Below, one piece after another: positions 18,781 through 50,094 of a stretch of 64,000 nucleotides of DNA (position 1 is the stretch's first letter; the number at the start of each line of letters is the position of its first letter). Origin of the DNA: Lucifuga dentata (taxonomy: Eukaryota; Chordata; Actinopteri; Ophidiiformes; Bythitidae); assembly GCA_014773175.1 (NCBI GenBank), contig VXCM01000313.1, positions 175,099-239,098 of the forward strand, in the 5' to 3' direction. The notes beneath the pieces are model-generated. The model saw only the letters and a list, made by a program, of their open reading frames with translations, searched no databases and was not told the DNA's origin. Both the position numbers and the translations under genes were made by a program.

Positions 18781-19612
18781 TAAACTGAGATGTGATATAA
18801 ATGCAATGTAAATTCTACTTTAGTGAGCCCTATTCAGTCTCAGAGCCAACCCTGGTATAACCACACCTGTTGCTGTTGTTCCATAGCAACAAATGGATGA
18901 AGAAAACAACTGCAGCCTGCATCATTCATTGGTTTAGTAGCAGCTTTATGATCTTCAAGATCACAAAAAGACAACATTGTCATTGCTCATTGTCATTCCT
19001 AAAGACAGCATTCTCATTGCCTATATTAGTACTGGGGGAGACTTTTTTTTTTTTTTTTTTTTTTGGAGGCAGTTAACACAAATGCATTTTGCACAGTATG
19101 AATATATACTGTACATATCTTCAGTGGAACAAAGTAAGTGTTTAGACTTACTGACAAGGACAAAATGTCATATTACTCAACTTCATTTAAAACACAAAAA
19201 CTACCCCAAGCAAAGACCTCCATCTACTAAACAAGAAAGCTTACAAAAGATGTATTATATTGGGGCTTATGATTCAAATAACACTGTACACAGTACAAAA
19301 GCACAGATACTTTTCACACATTAACATTCAAATGTTATTTGTTTGTTTGTATAGACAAAATTAGAATGTATAGCTTACAGAACATTACATATACAAGTAC
19401 AAGGCATTGTATCTGTGATAAGCAAATATTGTCCAATAATATTGGTTTGCTTATATGTTCTGTTAGCTCATTACATCAATATTCAGTTCACTGCCTATGA
19501 AGCGAGTCCAAACTAACTTCATTGAGATCACTTCATAGGAATGAATAACTTTACATTTCCCTTTAAAGCTTTCATTTATAAGCCCAGCTTCAGTTGCTGT
19601 GCAGTTAGAACA
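18781..19612. other. Intergenic / 3' flank of RING gene
   Basis: AT-rich with a poly-T run at about 19044-19064. It probably includes the 3'UTR of the minus-strand RING-finger gene. No canonical poly(A) signal was identified with confidence. Confidence 0.45.
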
Positions 19613-20272
19613 TTACATTGCATAATAGGAGAGGGAAGTCAAATGACCAGCTTCAGTTTCGGGTCGGTACTTCAGCAAGCACATTAACCAAGTGAGAATG
19701 AGTGAGAACAGGGCGAGGACACTGGCAGCAAATAAGCAGAGAGGACCGGAGGCTGGATTGGTATTATTAAAGTTATGCACAAAGATGAGGCCCAGAAACA
19801 ACAAAACAAGCATGGACAGGAAGGAAAATATGGCGCACGCGCAGCCTGTGGTAAAAACAACTTGCTTGCAGGTTTGAGAGCTATCGGGGCTCTCATGCTG
19901 GATCACAGTGGAGTCTCCTGGATCTGCCTGCCCATCTGTACATGCGCTTACAGGCTCCTCTTGGAGATGAGTTTGCCTCTCCGGGAGAGTTTCGGTCATT
20001 GCGGTGTTGTCCGGGAGGTTGTGAACCTGATATTCCGGTACCGGGGTTCGATGGCGGCAGAGAGGACAACCGATTCTCCATCCTCGACCCTCCCGGACGT
20101 GCAGACTGACGAGGCACTCTTGACAGAATGTATGGGAACAGTCCAGTATTTTGGGAACGTGGCGGTCCAAGTCGAAGTAATTGTAACATATTTTGCACTC
20201 GTATTCCTCACCAGGAAACGAGACGGTCACGTCAGTAACGTAATCGCTTCCTGCACTGACCGCCTCCGCCAT
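19613..20272 (-). CDS. RING-finger E3 ligase with two C-terminal TM segments (RNF182/183/186/223-like)
   Basis: Predicted membrane-anchored E3 ubiquitin ligase of 219 aa encoded in one exon. A C3HC4 RING is complete: C26, C29, C45, H47, C50, C53, C69 and C72. It is followed by a hydrophilic, Ser/Asp/Glu-rich linker (about 80-138) and two hydrophobic segments (about 140-168 and 175-200). An N-terminal RING plus paired C-terminal TM helices, with ECKICYN and a PDNTA-type motif after the RING, resembles the RNF182 group. I cannot fix the orthologue. The ATG at 20270-20272 is chosen because upstream in-frame codons lack an ATG. CpG-rich sequence surrounds the start, as expected for a housekeeping-type promoter. 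It lies between acsl3 and pax3 with no overlap. Confidence 0.85.
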   Translation of the reverse strand: MAEAVSAGSDYVTDVTVSFPGEEYECKICYNYFDLDRHVPKILDCSHTFCQECLVSLHVREGRGWRIGCPLCRHRTPVPEYQVHNLPDNTAMTETLPERQTHLQEEPVSACTDGQADPGDSTVIQHESPDSSQTCKQVVFTTGCACAIFSFLSMLVLLFLGLIFVHNFNNTNPASGPLCLFAASVLALFSLILTWLMCLLKYRPETEAGHLTSLSYYAM

Positions 20273-20720
20273 GTTCCGTCTGAGACAATACAATCCACTT
20301 TAATTAACGGAAGCGTCTCACAGAACCATTCAGCTTGTTGATGAAAATCCATGATCATTGTGCTCATCACACTGAGTGTTGCTCGGAGGCATTTCTTGAA
20401 ATTGTTGTGTCCGGTATGAATCAGTTGTTGCGATCACAGGTTTGCTGTGGACAGAACCCGCGGACAGGGTCAGATAAGGCTTCATCGCGATCCTTCCCTA
20501 AACTACGCTTGCTGCAATAATGTAGTCCACAGACTTGTTGAAATTTCATTTCTTCTTTGTCACCTGGCCCATTTGTCACAAGTGTGTGACGTGTTTAAGG
20601 TGAATGTGGTTGGATTTTTTAAACCGTGTACTGCTCAACAAAGACGACTGTTTTGTTCTTCTGACTTTCAGCACCACAGCAGTGGACAGCGCCAGTCTCA
20701 TCAGCAATGACACCTAACCG
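20273..20720. promoter_or_regulatory. CpG-containing upstream region of the RING gene
   Basis: CpG dinucleotides are enriched from about 20040 to 20500 relative to neighbours, spanning the start of the minus-strand RING gene and its upstream flank. No TATA box was identified. Promoter role is inferred from position and composition only. Confidence 0.4.
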
Positions 20721-22445
20721 ACAGGTCTGTGTTAAAGGGAAATTCTGTGATTTCACACACCAGATTGAGTTTATTGGTAATGGGTGGCGCTACAAGCTTT
20801 TATGGCCTTAGGTAAATGTACAAAGTCAGGGAAACTGACTTTTATGATATCGCAAGGTTTACTGTGTATTGGAATTTTGGTGCTGAATTTGCTAAATACT
20901 TATTTATACTAGATTACAACCCCTGTCTCTATCCAACACCTAGCCTGAAACTAGAGGTTATTAACAGTTACCTCAGGTTCTCTGAGCATAACTCAACTAA
21001 TCCAAAACACGACACAAATAGCCTTGTAGTCTGGCCAGATTAGAAAGAACACATAAAGACAGTGTAATTGTGTATATGACCTTTTTTCAAAGAATTGAGA
21101 GGAGCACTGTAAGAGGGTAGTAAGAGGAGAAAGGAGGATAATACAAATATGATGACTTTGCATAGTGTTACATGCCTGGGAAAAAAGCAACGTAAGATAA
21201 AGAGCGGTACATGGAGAAAAGATTTATATGGCAGAGACCTTGTGGATACAAAGACTACACCATTAAACCTGTGGTGGAGTGGAGAACAATCAGTTAGTCA
21301 TGGCTTTCTACCACACAATCTCAGCCTCTGGATTCCGATTTTTTAAAAATGCCCCTTTGGAGTCACCTGATATTTGGGAAGTGCAACTGTAAATATAGAC
21401 TATGTCACCTGATGACAAGTTTGATTTTTGTCTGTTGTCACTCAGTTTTAATTGATATTACCTTAGGAGATGGTCCCTTTTTGCTACAGGGCAACCTGGC
21501 ACCTCCCACCACCGGATATGGAGTCACCTACACCCAACAGCAATCCCACCCTGCCTTACTGCCAGTTCATCAATGTAATTAGTCTCAAATCTCAAACCAC
21601 ATGACCAACTCATTCATGACGTATATGATTCATTTTTAACACCCATTGGTTGCTGTGTTCATTGAATTTGATGTGTGATTTGTTTGTTTTCTGTTTTTGC
21701 ACAGTTTTGCTGTTTGAACATACTATATTTTATTAGTTATATTAGATAATCTTCATGAAGTTTTTAGTTCAAAATCCATCAGTTTGAGCAATTAAATTCT
21801 TCTGGATGCTACAAGTATTATTGGAGTCTTCATCTTTCAACCTGTGTATTAGCTAGATTTGCAAATCTTTCTTCTTCCTGTGCTAATATTTCTAGGCCCC
21901 ATTATTTGCACATGCTTATAATCTCTTCTTTACAATATTCAGCATTCTCTAAATTTGATAATATGTTTGTTAAAACATTCTAGATTTAAATGTCATTGGA
22001 CAATTGTAGACCAAACTGAGCACTATGTATTTATCTGTGTAAGCCATGTCTCAGACTCACCAAGTATTAGTGTAGTACTATCTATAGTCCAGAAACCACA
22101 TCTCCACATTGACAACATATTAAAATCACTATCATTTTACATTTACACATGGCTATATTTTAGGGCTGTGTTTTGAAAGGCTGTTGACATGTGATTGTAG
22201 ATGTTAGGCTTTGCATACGTGAGACCTTAATTAAAAATTCTTATTGTGTCATCTGCTTGGGATGATTTTTCATTTGGGGGAATCAAATGATGGTTGGGTT
22301 GTGTGACACCTTTTCAAGTCAGTCATTCTCAATGTGTCCTTTCGTCAGATTGCATAAGATTAAAATTCTATCTGCTATGTCATACAACCTAATAATGGAT
22401 TTTGTTGGATGACCTTAAAACAAAATTTACTTTAGCACATAGATT

Positions 22446-22478
<33 letters not shown>

Positions 22479-23171
22479 ATAACATGCAGCAATGTGTCTT
22501 TAGGGAAAGCGCACCAGTCAAATCAGATTTAAAGAATATCCAAAACAGATTTGAAGAATATACCAGCTGAACGTTGTCAGGGGGTTTCAGAGTGTTAGGC
22601 AGTATGTACTTACAATTGGGATATCTGCCCTCTTGTGGCTGAATTTATGCATGCATGTCTGTATGGTGGATTTTATACTGTATGCTGTATACTGTACATA
22701 TTGTATGTGTGCCTGGTTAGGTAGTAGCAGATTACATTAAATAGTAATTTGAAAACATTTTGTGTCACTACTTGTTGAATCAGGGCTACTCTAAATTCAT
22801 GTTGGAAAGGTGAAAAACATTAAGAACAAAATAATCATTATAGACATTGCAGTCATAAAGTCATGATGATTGTACATTTCATACTTGCAGTAATCCTCAA
22901 CTAATCAGGCTGCATTATAATAGTGCCATCCAATTAATATATTTGGCAAAAGTATTGTATTTGTGTGTGTGTGTGTATGTCTATTATATATATACTGTAT
23001 GTGTGTGTGTGTGTGTGTGTGTGTACACACTCTTTGTATGTGTATGTATGTCTCAATATTTCAATATTCACATGCATTAGGTACAATAATCAAATAATAT
23101 TTGCAAAAAAAAAATATTTTGAGTGTATTTGAAGGCTATGTGATTGAATGATTAATTATTTGATAAAAATC

Positions 23172-23294
23172 AAATCCTTTTTAAACTAATGTTTTGACAT
23201 GTAAAATGTCAAAACAATAGTGTAAAACTTGTNAAATCCTTTTTAAACTAATGTTTTGACATGTAAAATGTCAAAACAATAGTGTAAAACTTGT
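23172..23294. other. 61-bp direct duplication across a single N (assembly junction)
   Basis: Bases 23172-23232 are repeated identically at 23234-23294 with one N between. This matches other N junctions in the window and is best read as an unmerged contig overlap. Each copy contains a 10-bp palindrome, GTTTTGACAT/ATGTCAAAAC (first copy 23191-23215). Confidence 0.85.
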
Positions 23295-26200
23295 ATCTGG
23301 GCTACAGATACATTTTAACTCTGACAGGATATCTTGGATGTTTTTTAAAAACATTAAAAAAAATTCTTGGGGGCATGAAAATTTGAAATTTGCAAAATTT
23401 TAAATAAAAAAAGGGACTGAATGCTATCTATATTTTGTGATTTCAATGCAAAAACATACTGGCATGATCCATTGTAGCAGACTGCTACAGGTTTTCCATA
23501 TACACCTTATTCACATATTGCAAAACCATGGATGGTCGTTGCTTTATAAAATATCGCCGAGGGTGTATTAGAATGGATACAGTTCCTGTGGCTAGTAAGA
23601 AAGCCATTTAAGCCATTTGCACACACACACACACATGCACACACTGATTCACCTAAAATAAAGAAGTAATGTATTGGAGGACTGATAAAATCTTTCTGGA
23701 TGTAACATTGCATGTTCATCATAAGACTCTAAACTATTTGCTCACTGTTTTCAGTCCTCATTTGATGTACTGCATGTCTATGTTTAACAAATGCCCCACT
23801 TGTTTTTCTCTTTTCTCTTGCTCACCTGGGTGCACCTTATAGGGCTTTGTAATGATAACTGTTCTCACTTTGAATTCACACTGAAGTGCTTTGGGTCAAA
23901 TCAATATAGCATCAAATGCATTAAAAAAAAACAAAAAACAAAAAAAAACAGGATCTTTTGGAAGCATGATGTAACAGTAACATAAGGCTCCTCATGATTT
24001 TCTTATTCTGAAGATGCACTATTTCTGATATGCTTCTCTAAACACAAGCCTGACCATTCTTCTGCTGTTTCCCTTATCGAACTACATGTAGTCTGTCATT
24101 CAAACTCTTTTGGATTGCTGTCACTAAAGGACATCAAGTTAATGAGACAAATGGAATTACCAACAATACCACATCAACAGATCAGATACACTCTATTTTC
24201 ATAGAGTTTCACATGAGGATCAACAGACATGGGGCCCTTGTGATGCTGGATTAAAATTCAGAGAAAAGGAAGAAAAACTTGTTGAATGTGGACACATGAA
24301 GACTTAATTTCAACAGATCACTCAGAAAAAATGTTTAAGTATGTGCAACTTCATTATTTGGAGTTATGTCTGCATTACACATGCCAAGAGCCAAATCCCT
24401 GTTTGGAATATTTCAAAGAAAAGATTTAGCAGTAGTAATCATATTCTGTGTTAAAGCTTCAAATAGTTGCTGTAAATTTATATGGATAATATCATGGTGT
24501 ATTGTTTTAAAGACCCTCATAGCAGGGGGATGATTCTCTGAAGACTAATAAAGTTTTTAAAGTTGGATCGAATGTTGTTTGACAGGTGTTATTTTAACAT
24601 ACTTAAACTGGTTCAAAATTCAAGAATACTTAAGATTACCAAAGTGTCATTGTTCTAGACTTGGAGCTCTACTTTGTAGCCTTCAGTTTTCTATTACAAT
24701 AAGGAATGTATGACTGGCTCTCGTTAAATATTTAACTCTGAGAATGAGTTGGAGCTTGTTAGTCCTGCACATACATTTACTCCCTGTAGCACCTCTTATG
24801 ATCAGATCAAAACTGAGATGATCTGATTGCCTCCAAATGTTTATCTTTATTTGATCATAATCAAGAGTACAGTGCAGTATGGAACATTGCTCTGCCAAAT
24901 GCCATGAATGTCATGCAAATGTACTCTAAGTCCTCACAGCCTGCTGCTCCTTATGGAAAATTAATTTTTTCCAGTAGTTTAAATAAACCTTAGTGTAATG
25001 CAATGTAGGTCCTACTTACTGCCAGTGCTGAAACTCAGATCAAAATTGCCTGTGGCTTATCAGGCTGTTAGACTAACTTTATCTTTGGGGAAGGCAAAGC
25101 AAATCGTTGTGTTTTTTTTTAATGTGTATGGTTTCAGAAATAAAATCCCCCAAAAGCCCCTGGCTTATTCTTTGCGTATGACTGGTTAATGCATTTCACT
25201 ATTTCTTTTCAAAGTCATTTTGGTTTTTATTTTTGATGCATTTTGTCCACCACCACAGCACAGTTCTGACTTGGCTTCCCNCCCCCCCAAATTGATTTGG
25301 CATGGTATATCCAATATCCTTTTCATGATAGCCAAACTTAGTATGATAACTTTCTTTCTCCCCCATTCCTTCTTTTATGGATCTATAAAGTTTCCACATG
25401 CTCTTTGTCTACGGCATATTTTTTTCTACATGGAAAAGGATTTCACCTTAGTGCTAGCAGGAATAAAAATATTAGGCCACATGCTGAGATTTACTGCAAT
25501 TACAAATAAATAAATTAATTAATTAAAAAAAATAAATAAAAAATAAAAATAACGGAAACCTGGATAGAAAAAATATATTTCTCTGCTGTACAAATTTGGC
25601 ACATATTATACATGCAAATAAATAAATAAAATAAATCAAACTTTACCTTTTAAAGTAAACAAAAATCATGTGTTCATCCTTCACGGTATCAAGCTGCACT
25701 TATTTATATCTTCATATCAATTTCTTTTTAACCTACATGAGGTTTTACTATACAGTCTTTTCAATAACTTGTGGATCAATTTGTCTTCTGATCAGCCAAT
25801 CATTCAGGCCTGTTTGCTGAATCAGCATGTAAATTTTTATTCCTGGAGAAAACATATCGGTCCATTAAACACGCCTAATCATCATAATTATCACAAATCT
25901 ACAAGGCTTCAGAAAAGTCAAGTGATCCCTCATGTGGTTCTGAGTGTCAATAATCGACCATTTGCACGGATGTGTTACACTAGCGTGTGGGTGAACCACG
26001 GGTCCGCGCAAAGTCTATTGTTAAATTAGTGCAACCATTAGATGACTGTGGAGCGTCTGCGTGGGGTGTGGTGGAACTCGTGGTAAAAAAAAAAAAAAAA
26101 AAAAAAAATCCTCCTCTCCACGCTGAGGATCCCCCACATCCACAGCAAATTTCCCTCAATTGTCGGTGCTTTCCTGTGGGGAGAAAACCTTCCTAAAACT

Positions 26201-26544
26201 GCGCGTGATGTGATGGTTGATTTAACAACCCTCAGACCTTTATCTGTTAGATTCATGTAAAGTGACAAAAACATGAAATTTGATAACAGTATTTTAACTA
26301 ATTCCAAATCCCTAATTCATTCCAAATTTTGGTGATTAATGTTACAATACACTGCTGCATGGCAGCTGATAAATACCTCTGCTACAAGTTTATTGCCCTT
26401 TTCTGACAGTATAAGGCCTCATAAAAAAAAAGGTTAGAAAAAATAAATAGAGCTATTAACATGACAGATGCGCTATTCAGGTTTTTATAGATGCAGTCTC
26501 AGGAACTCCTTTAACAACAACCAGGGTAATAGCACTAATAATGC

Positions 26545-26548
<4 letters not shown>

Positions 26549-26580
<32 letters not shown>
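26549..26580. repeat. (TAA)n microsatellite
   Basis: Uninterrupted TAA repeat. A second TAA tract of similar length lies at about 26908-26946. Confidence 0.9.
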
Positions 26581-26904
26581 TGTGCTAGTATCAGTTTTTC
26601 TCATGATAAACTGCTGAGTTAATTACACTAAGTTAATTAGTTAGTTACACTAAAATACAATTAAAAGTTTATTCAGTGATAAAAGTATCAAATGGCTTTG
26701 CCTGTCTGTGAAATAAAAATTAGGGTAGTGAATACTTGTGCTACAGGCTGATTTATACCCTTTATCCATGTTTCTCCACATGCAGGCCAAATATGTCAAG
26801 CCTAAATGTATAACAACTGAAAATTTGCTAGATTAAAAAAAAAAACAAAACATTCTGGGATTCAAAAAAAAACAGTCAGAACAAGAGCAAAATGTGGCAA
26901 CAAC

Positions 26905-26947
<43 letters not shown>

Positions 26948-27309
26948 TAGTCTGCTAATGCACTGACATAAGCTATCAATGAAATAAGTAATTATCTATC
27001 TGTATTCAGTTTCTTTTTGTATTAATCATACTTTTAGAGTTAATTAAAAATTATTATCTTTGGGACCTTTTAATTATTTCGTGCTCTGTGGTCCTTGCGG
27101 TTAAAATTTCATTATAAGCCTTTTAAGAGACATTTATGCAGATTTCTGCAGAAAAGGCGTGCAGTCAGATAGAGATCATCACACAGGAATCCTCACCCGA
27201 ACAATTATTTCTCTGTCTTTTATTGCACTTTGAGAAAAGTTTCGTGCACAAGCTTGTGACACGACAAACGGACCTCGTGAGGTCACTGCAGACAGAAGCC
27301 AGCTTCTGC

Positions 27310-27736
27310 TATCCAATCACAACGCTCCTCTAGCCTCTGGATGTCCGGGTGTTTGACCAATCAGGAGCCCCAGCGCGGAGTCAGAGGGGACAGGGGGCAT
27401 AGATAAAATGTTTGACTTGCATCTATCCTGCCAATCCTCTCAGGACTGTAAGAAACTTTCATGAGTGCAGCCTGCATGCACTTTGATCCAAACTCACTTG
27501 AGCACAGACATACTGGATAAAGCGTCTACATTTCTGAAGGATTCAGTTTTTCTCTTGTCGAGGCATCTTGTTACTCCAGGACCTAGAAGCTGCCTCGTGT
27601 GCGCGTCTGCAGACAAAACAATATCTAAAAAGAAAAATAAACAAAACAAAAACAAAACAGAAGTATTTTGGAGGATTAAACGCGACAAGCAAAGACATTT
27701 TAATTGAAGCTGCTACCTGGCGGAAGGTCAGGAGTC
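27310..27736 (+). promoter_or_regulatory. pax3: pax3 promoter and 5'UTR
   Basis: Directly upstream of the pax3 ATG. Two CCAAT boxes occur at 27313-27317 and 27357-27361, and a TATA-like AGATAAAAT at 27401-27409. A start about 30 bp downstream would give a 5'UTR of roughly 300 nt. Spacing of CCAAT and TATA-like elements is conventional. No experimental start is visible from sequence alone. Confidence 0.55.
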
Positions 27737-46075
<18,339 letters not shown>

Positions 46076-47185
46076 CATTCATCTCTAGAGAACACCCCCA
46101 CCCTCTGCTGTTGCCAACCTTCCCAGTCCTGAGGACAGCAAATGGTTCGGGTGGGTGGAGGGGTTGAGGTGTTCTCCTTCAGGATGGGAAACAGTTGAGG
46201 CGTAGTGACGGTAACTGGGGGGGGGGCTGACTGGAATAATTAGGACCAAAGGCGCAGCCTCTCCAGTTACCTGGTGCTCTCTTTGCTTGGGCATCATGTC
46301 ATGCTCTAAGGATCGCGCATGGTTTGTTGTCCATGCCTGAAGAGGAAAAACAGAGGGGTNTGGGAGTAAATACATTCAAGTTTCTGTATTTGATTTTTGA
46401 AATAAGTGGCAGAGATGCAGGTTAAAGTGGACTTTGTAAGCAATTCTGGCCCCTGTGCTCTGGGGCCCAACTTGATAAGTGGGAAGTTGGGTTCTTACAG
46501 CTGATGTTTATCAAGGGTCCTGATGTTATTACTAAGGAAGTCTTCATCACAGTGTCTTAGGGAAACAATATTTACTGTACATTGATATGATTCTTACATA
46601 AGACATTGTAGATTTTTGGAAACCAACTGAAAGGAATGAATTCAGACCCAGTGCAGTCATGTTGAAACCACTGCAACCCAAAGAACGTGCAATACATTCA
46701 TACCTCGTGATGTAAATGAACACGGATCTAATATATCTGGTTACATCGTCAAAAATATCCTCTTGCTGTTAATGTCACTCATTTTGGGTTGTGTTCAGGG
46801 GAAATGAGCATTGAAAACATAGTCGTGTTGTCATTAAGCCAAAAAAATAATTCTTTGCCAGTGACGACGTCATTAAATTTGACTGTTAATTTTTTTTTTT
46901 TTTTTTTTNTTTTTTTTTTTTTTTTTTGCATGTCTTACATTAGATTTCATTGGGAACTTGCAAACATTAATTCCATTTCTTATTTATTTAGTGTCGTTTA
47001 AGTGTTTGTCTCTTCTGTATGTCTTGTATAAGTGCTTAAGTAAGTCTTACACTATGTTCAATATTCAGTATCTGCCTTTTTGTACTGTTTTATCATTTAC
47101 ATCTGCATAAAATGATTTGTTGTAATAAGTTTTATGTAAAATCAGCACTATTTACTATTTATAATAAAGTATCAAAAATACTTTT
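46076..47185 (+). terminator. pax3: pax3 3'UTR and poly(A) signal
   Basis: Runs from the stop codon at 46073-46075 to AATAAA at 47163-47168, giving a UTR near 1.1 kb. Contains a poly-T run with one N near 46909. No further coding similarity. Confidence 0.6.
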
Positions 47186-49306
47186 TCTCTGTCTTTTCTG
47201 TTCAAGCCAGTTGTTTTTGGTCATTGATCTAAATCCAGATGAGCAGGACAGTGATAATGCTTGCACTCCCTGAGGGTGTCATGCACACTCAAGGGCCCTA
47301 AATCATAAATATATCCCCTTTCATAAACACCCTTTTGGACAAATTCCTGCTCCCTAGGGTCTCCTTCACACTGCTTAATGACTAAAGCAGAGCTGCTGTA
47401 AATTATAGAAGCACAGCAGCTCACAGACACACTGGGACATCAGTCACTGACATGGCTGTACAGAGTTCACAGGCCTTTGGCTCTGACTGCCATCAGAAAT
47501 GAAAACACTGTTCACCCATTTGCCTGACTGTTCAGAAGTTTTAGATATCGCCGGTGAGTTTTTATCACTCCCTCGCTTTTTTCATCTCTCTCTTGGAGGA
47601 TGGAAGGATCAGGTATGCAGCTGTCTGTGTCACTCATGGCTCTTTATGTGCATAGTATGAGTGTGTGTATAGTGGTGGAAGAATCATGTAAAATCCTGTA
47701 TATGTACAACTACCACAAAATAAAGACACACATAAAGTAAAAATTCTGCATTAAAAAAAGCAATTTGATGTAATGAAGCATCATTATGAAGTTTAGGTTT
47801 GGTTTATTTGTCACTTTGGGAAGGAATGCAGTAATGTAAAAAATGAATTGCTGATGTGCTAACATGTATCTGGTATATATCTTAATGCATCAATAATGAC
47901 AATCCCTAAAATTATAATTTGTTGCCCAAACATTATGGAAAAAAAAACAAAAACAAAAACAAACAAACTTGCATTTTCAATTTTGGATTTAAATGTGTTT
48001 AAAATGATTAACATTAAAAATCCCCCAAACTGGAGATATATTCTTCATCCAAAAACATGAAGTTCCATTCTAGAAATTGAGATAATGACTAAAATGGAAT
48101 ACAAGGCTGAAATAGTTTTGTGTGTGTGTGTGTGTGTGTCTGTGTGTGTGTCTGAGACAACTGCAATATTTGACAATGTTATCAACTTGAATTTAAAGTG
48201 TATGGTTGGCAGAAATGTAGTGTGTATGTGAGTTGTATTTATTCAGCTCAAACATACAAAATCACTGGTCCTTTAAAGTTTGCAAATCCTTTAATGTCTG
48301 GAAATCTGAAAGTAAATAGTAACTACACTCATTCGATATCTATAATGAATAAAATGTACAATATTTCCTCCTGAACTGTAATGAAATAGCAACTAGCACA
48401 AAATGGAAAAGTAAAAATACCTAAAAACTTACAAAACTACTTAATTTCCACCTCTGATTGTGTGAATAAATGAGAATATATTGGACATATGTGTTTATGA
48501 TTAAAGGTGTAATTTTTAATATGTTTTGTATGTATTTTCATGTTGCTACGATTTTTTTTTAAAATTCATTGTACTATGTATGTGATGAAGAGCACATTTC
48601 ACTGTTTTGTTTGTGCTCTACAAGCTTTCTTTTAACAAATGCTCGACTTGTTAGATAAAATGAGTAAAAAAGCCGAAGGGGTTGCTTTGGAATGGAGTGT
48701 CAGTCAAGCAGCAACACACTGGAGACAACTTAACCTTTGACCCCAACACTCTTTGAAATGAGTAGACTACTTGACTGGAGCTGACAACAATCCAAGCCTC
48801 TCTGCAGCTTCCAAGCCCCCAGATTGAAAGTGAAGGAAGGAGCACAAAGAGGAGTGGTGAAAAAATGGTTTTAGATAAAAAGAACAAAAAGGCAGTTTTA
48901 GTTAATATTCACCTTGGACTGTATGGGTGATTAAAATTTGCTTCTAAGCAATGTTCCTTCAAAATATTTTCCAATTCTGTGCTACAAATCATTCCTAAAG
49001 GAAAACTGTGTTGTGTTATTGTGTCATGGAATGCTTTTTATATCATGTGGGTTGGATCCAACAGGAAAGCAATGAAGTGAGCTTTATCTCTGAAATTGTG
49101 CCTTATCAAGACTCATGAAGAGTGGCTGGCTGACTCACAGCGTGCCTTTCCTAAACCAGTGTAGTGCTTGCCTCTCACTCTTTCCATAAGTTCATCTGTC
49201 CTCAGAAGTCTCTGTGCCTTTTCTGTTGTCATTTGGTTTATTTCATTTAGTATTTCTGTCAAGATTCTCTGCATCAGCTGTTCTTCAGTCTTCTTCTTAT
49301 TCTGAC
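47186..49306. other. Region between pax3 and the KCNE gene, with dispersed repeats
   Basis: No gene before 49307. Positions about 47690-48460 hold a degenerate interspersed repeat. It shares 'ccccaaactggagat' (inverted) and a 'ttaatttccacctctg' end with 51200-51815. Part of 48180-48300 resembles the tail of dispersed repeat copy B. GT tracts occur at 48119-48151. Confidence 0.5.
47690..48460. repeat. Degenerate dispersed repeat, copy left of KCNE gene
   Basis: Ends with 'aatttccacctctg', which also terminates the copy at 51200-51815 as 'tactttccacctctg'. An 'aactggagat' block is shared in inverted orientation. The 'actt...tccacctctg' ending is a familiar end of an abundant fish repeat. Boundaries are approximate. 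Confidence 0.45.
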
Positions 49307-49675
49307 ATGAAACGGATGAACCAGACCCTCCTGCTTGCTCTACTTTCCAGATGCCAGCAGATGATTCTGGAGGACAATGATACTGACATCATCGGGCACC
49401 AAAACAACACAGAGAGCTCTCTGACCAGCACCACTCCAATGTCCACCATCTCTAATACCAGGACGTCTTATGACAATGCTTACTTCTACATCCTGTTTGT
49501 CATGTTCTTCTATTCTTTCCTTGCCACAGCACTTTTCAAGTGCTTCCTTCACAGCAAGAAGGAGAAAAAGGACCCATACGAGGAGTTCATAAGTCCGGGG
49601 CTGCCGTCAACACAAAAATTCAACACAGGCCACATGGAAGAGAAGTTTTACTTTGAAGAGGAGAGCAGCCTGTGA
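49307..49675 (+). CDS. KCNE-family single-TM potassium channel beta subunit
   Basis: Predicted 122-aa accessory subunit that would modulate voltage-gated K+ channels such as KCNQ1 at the plasma membrane. An extracellular N-terminus carries sequons at N5 (NQT), N24 (NDT) and N33 (NNT). One TM helix spans about 58-80 (YFYILFVMFFY). A basic juxtamembrane stretch with DPYEEFI (89-95) matches the SKK...DPY..YI motif of KCNE1/2/3. The cytosolic tail is acidic. The ATG at 49307 follows an acceptor-like TTCTTCAG, so the coding part is a single exon, as in other KCNE genes; a second ATG at 49316 is possible. Position near acsl3/pax3 predicts KCNE4, yet KCNE4 lacks DPY, and the N-terminus and helix also resemble KCNE5. 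Subfamily is therefore open. AATAAA at 50854-50859 may end the transcript. Confidence 0.85.
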   Translation: MKRMNQTLLLALLSRCQQMILEDNDTDIIGHQNNTESSLTSTTPMSTISNTRTSYDNAYFYILFVMFFYSFLATALFKCFLHSKKEKKDPYEEFISPGLPSTQKFNTGHMEEKFYFEEESSL

Positions 49676-50057
49676 GCTACAAGCTTTCTACAGAGAAGGA
49701 GGGAGGGTATGAACGCTGGGAGATGTTTTGACAGTCACCAAGCCAGAAAAACGTCAATGCGGACTACTCAGGCAAGACCTGCTAGTGATTTTGCAAAACC
49801 TGATGTAAGTTCATTTTTCCCCTTTTCCCCTTCCATCTGACAATCAGAAATCTCACGCAAGCAGGCAGGCAGGAGGAGACGGCTGCCTCTGATGATCTGA
49901 AAGAAGGGTGGAAACATGGAGAAGTGTGGGTCAATGGCAGGCCGGAATCTCCTCCTGTGAGGCCCAATCAGGATCAATAACACTGGGGCCTTCGACATTG
50001 CACACACCACAGGGAACCAGGGATACCTCAACAGACTGATGGTGTGGACAACATGGA

Positions 50058-50094
<37 letters not shown>

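Larger units (their letters stand above)
20721..27300. other. Gene-poor region upstream of pax3
   Basis: No gene recognised on either strand over 6.6 kb. Low-complexity content includes poly-A at 22449-22476 and 26087-26107, GT tracts near 22964-23025, and TAA runs at 26549-26580 and 26908-26946. An N-junction duplication is at 23172-23294. Single-copy-looking AT-rich sequence fills the rest and could hold pax3 upstream regulatory elements; that needs conservation data. Confidence 0.5.
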
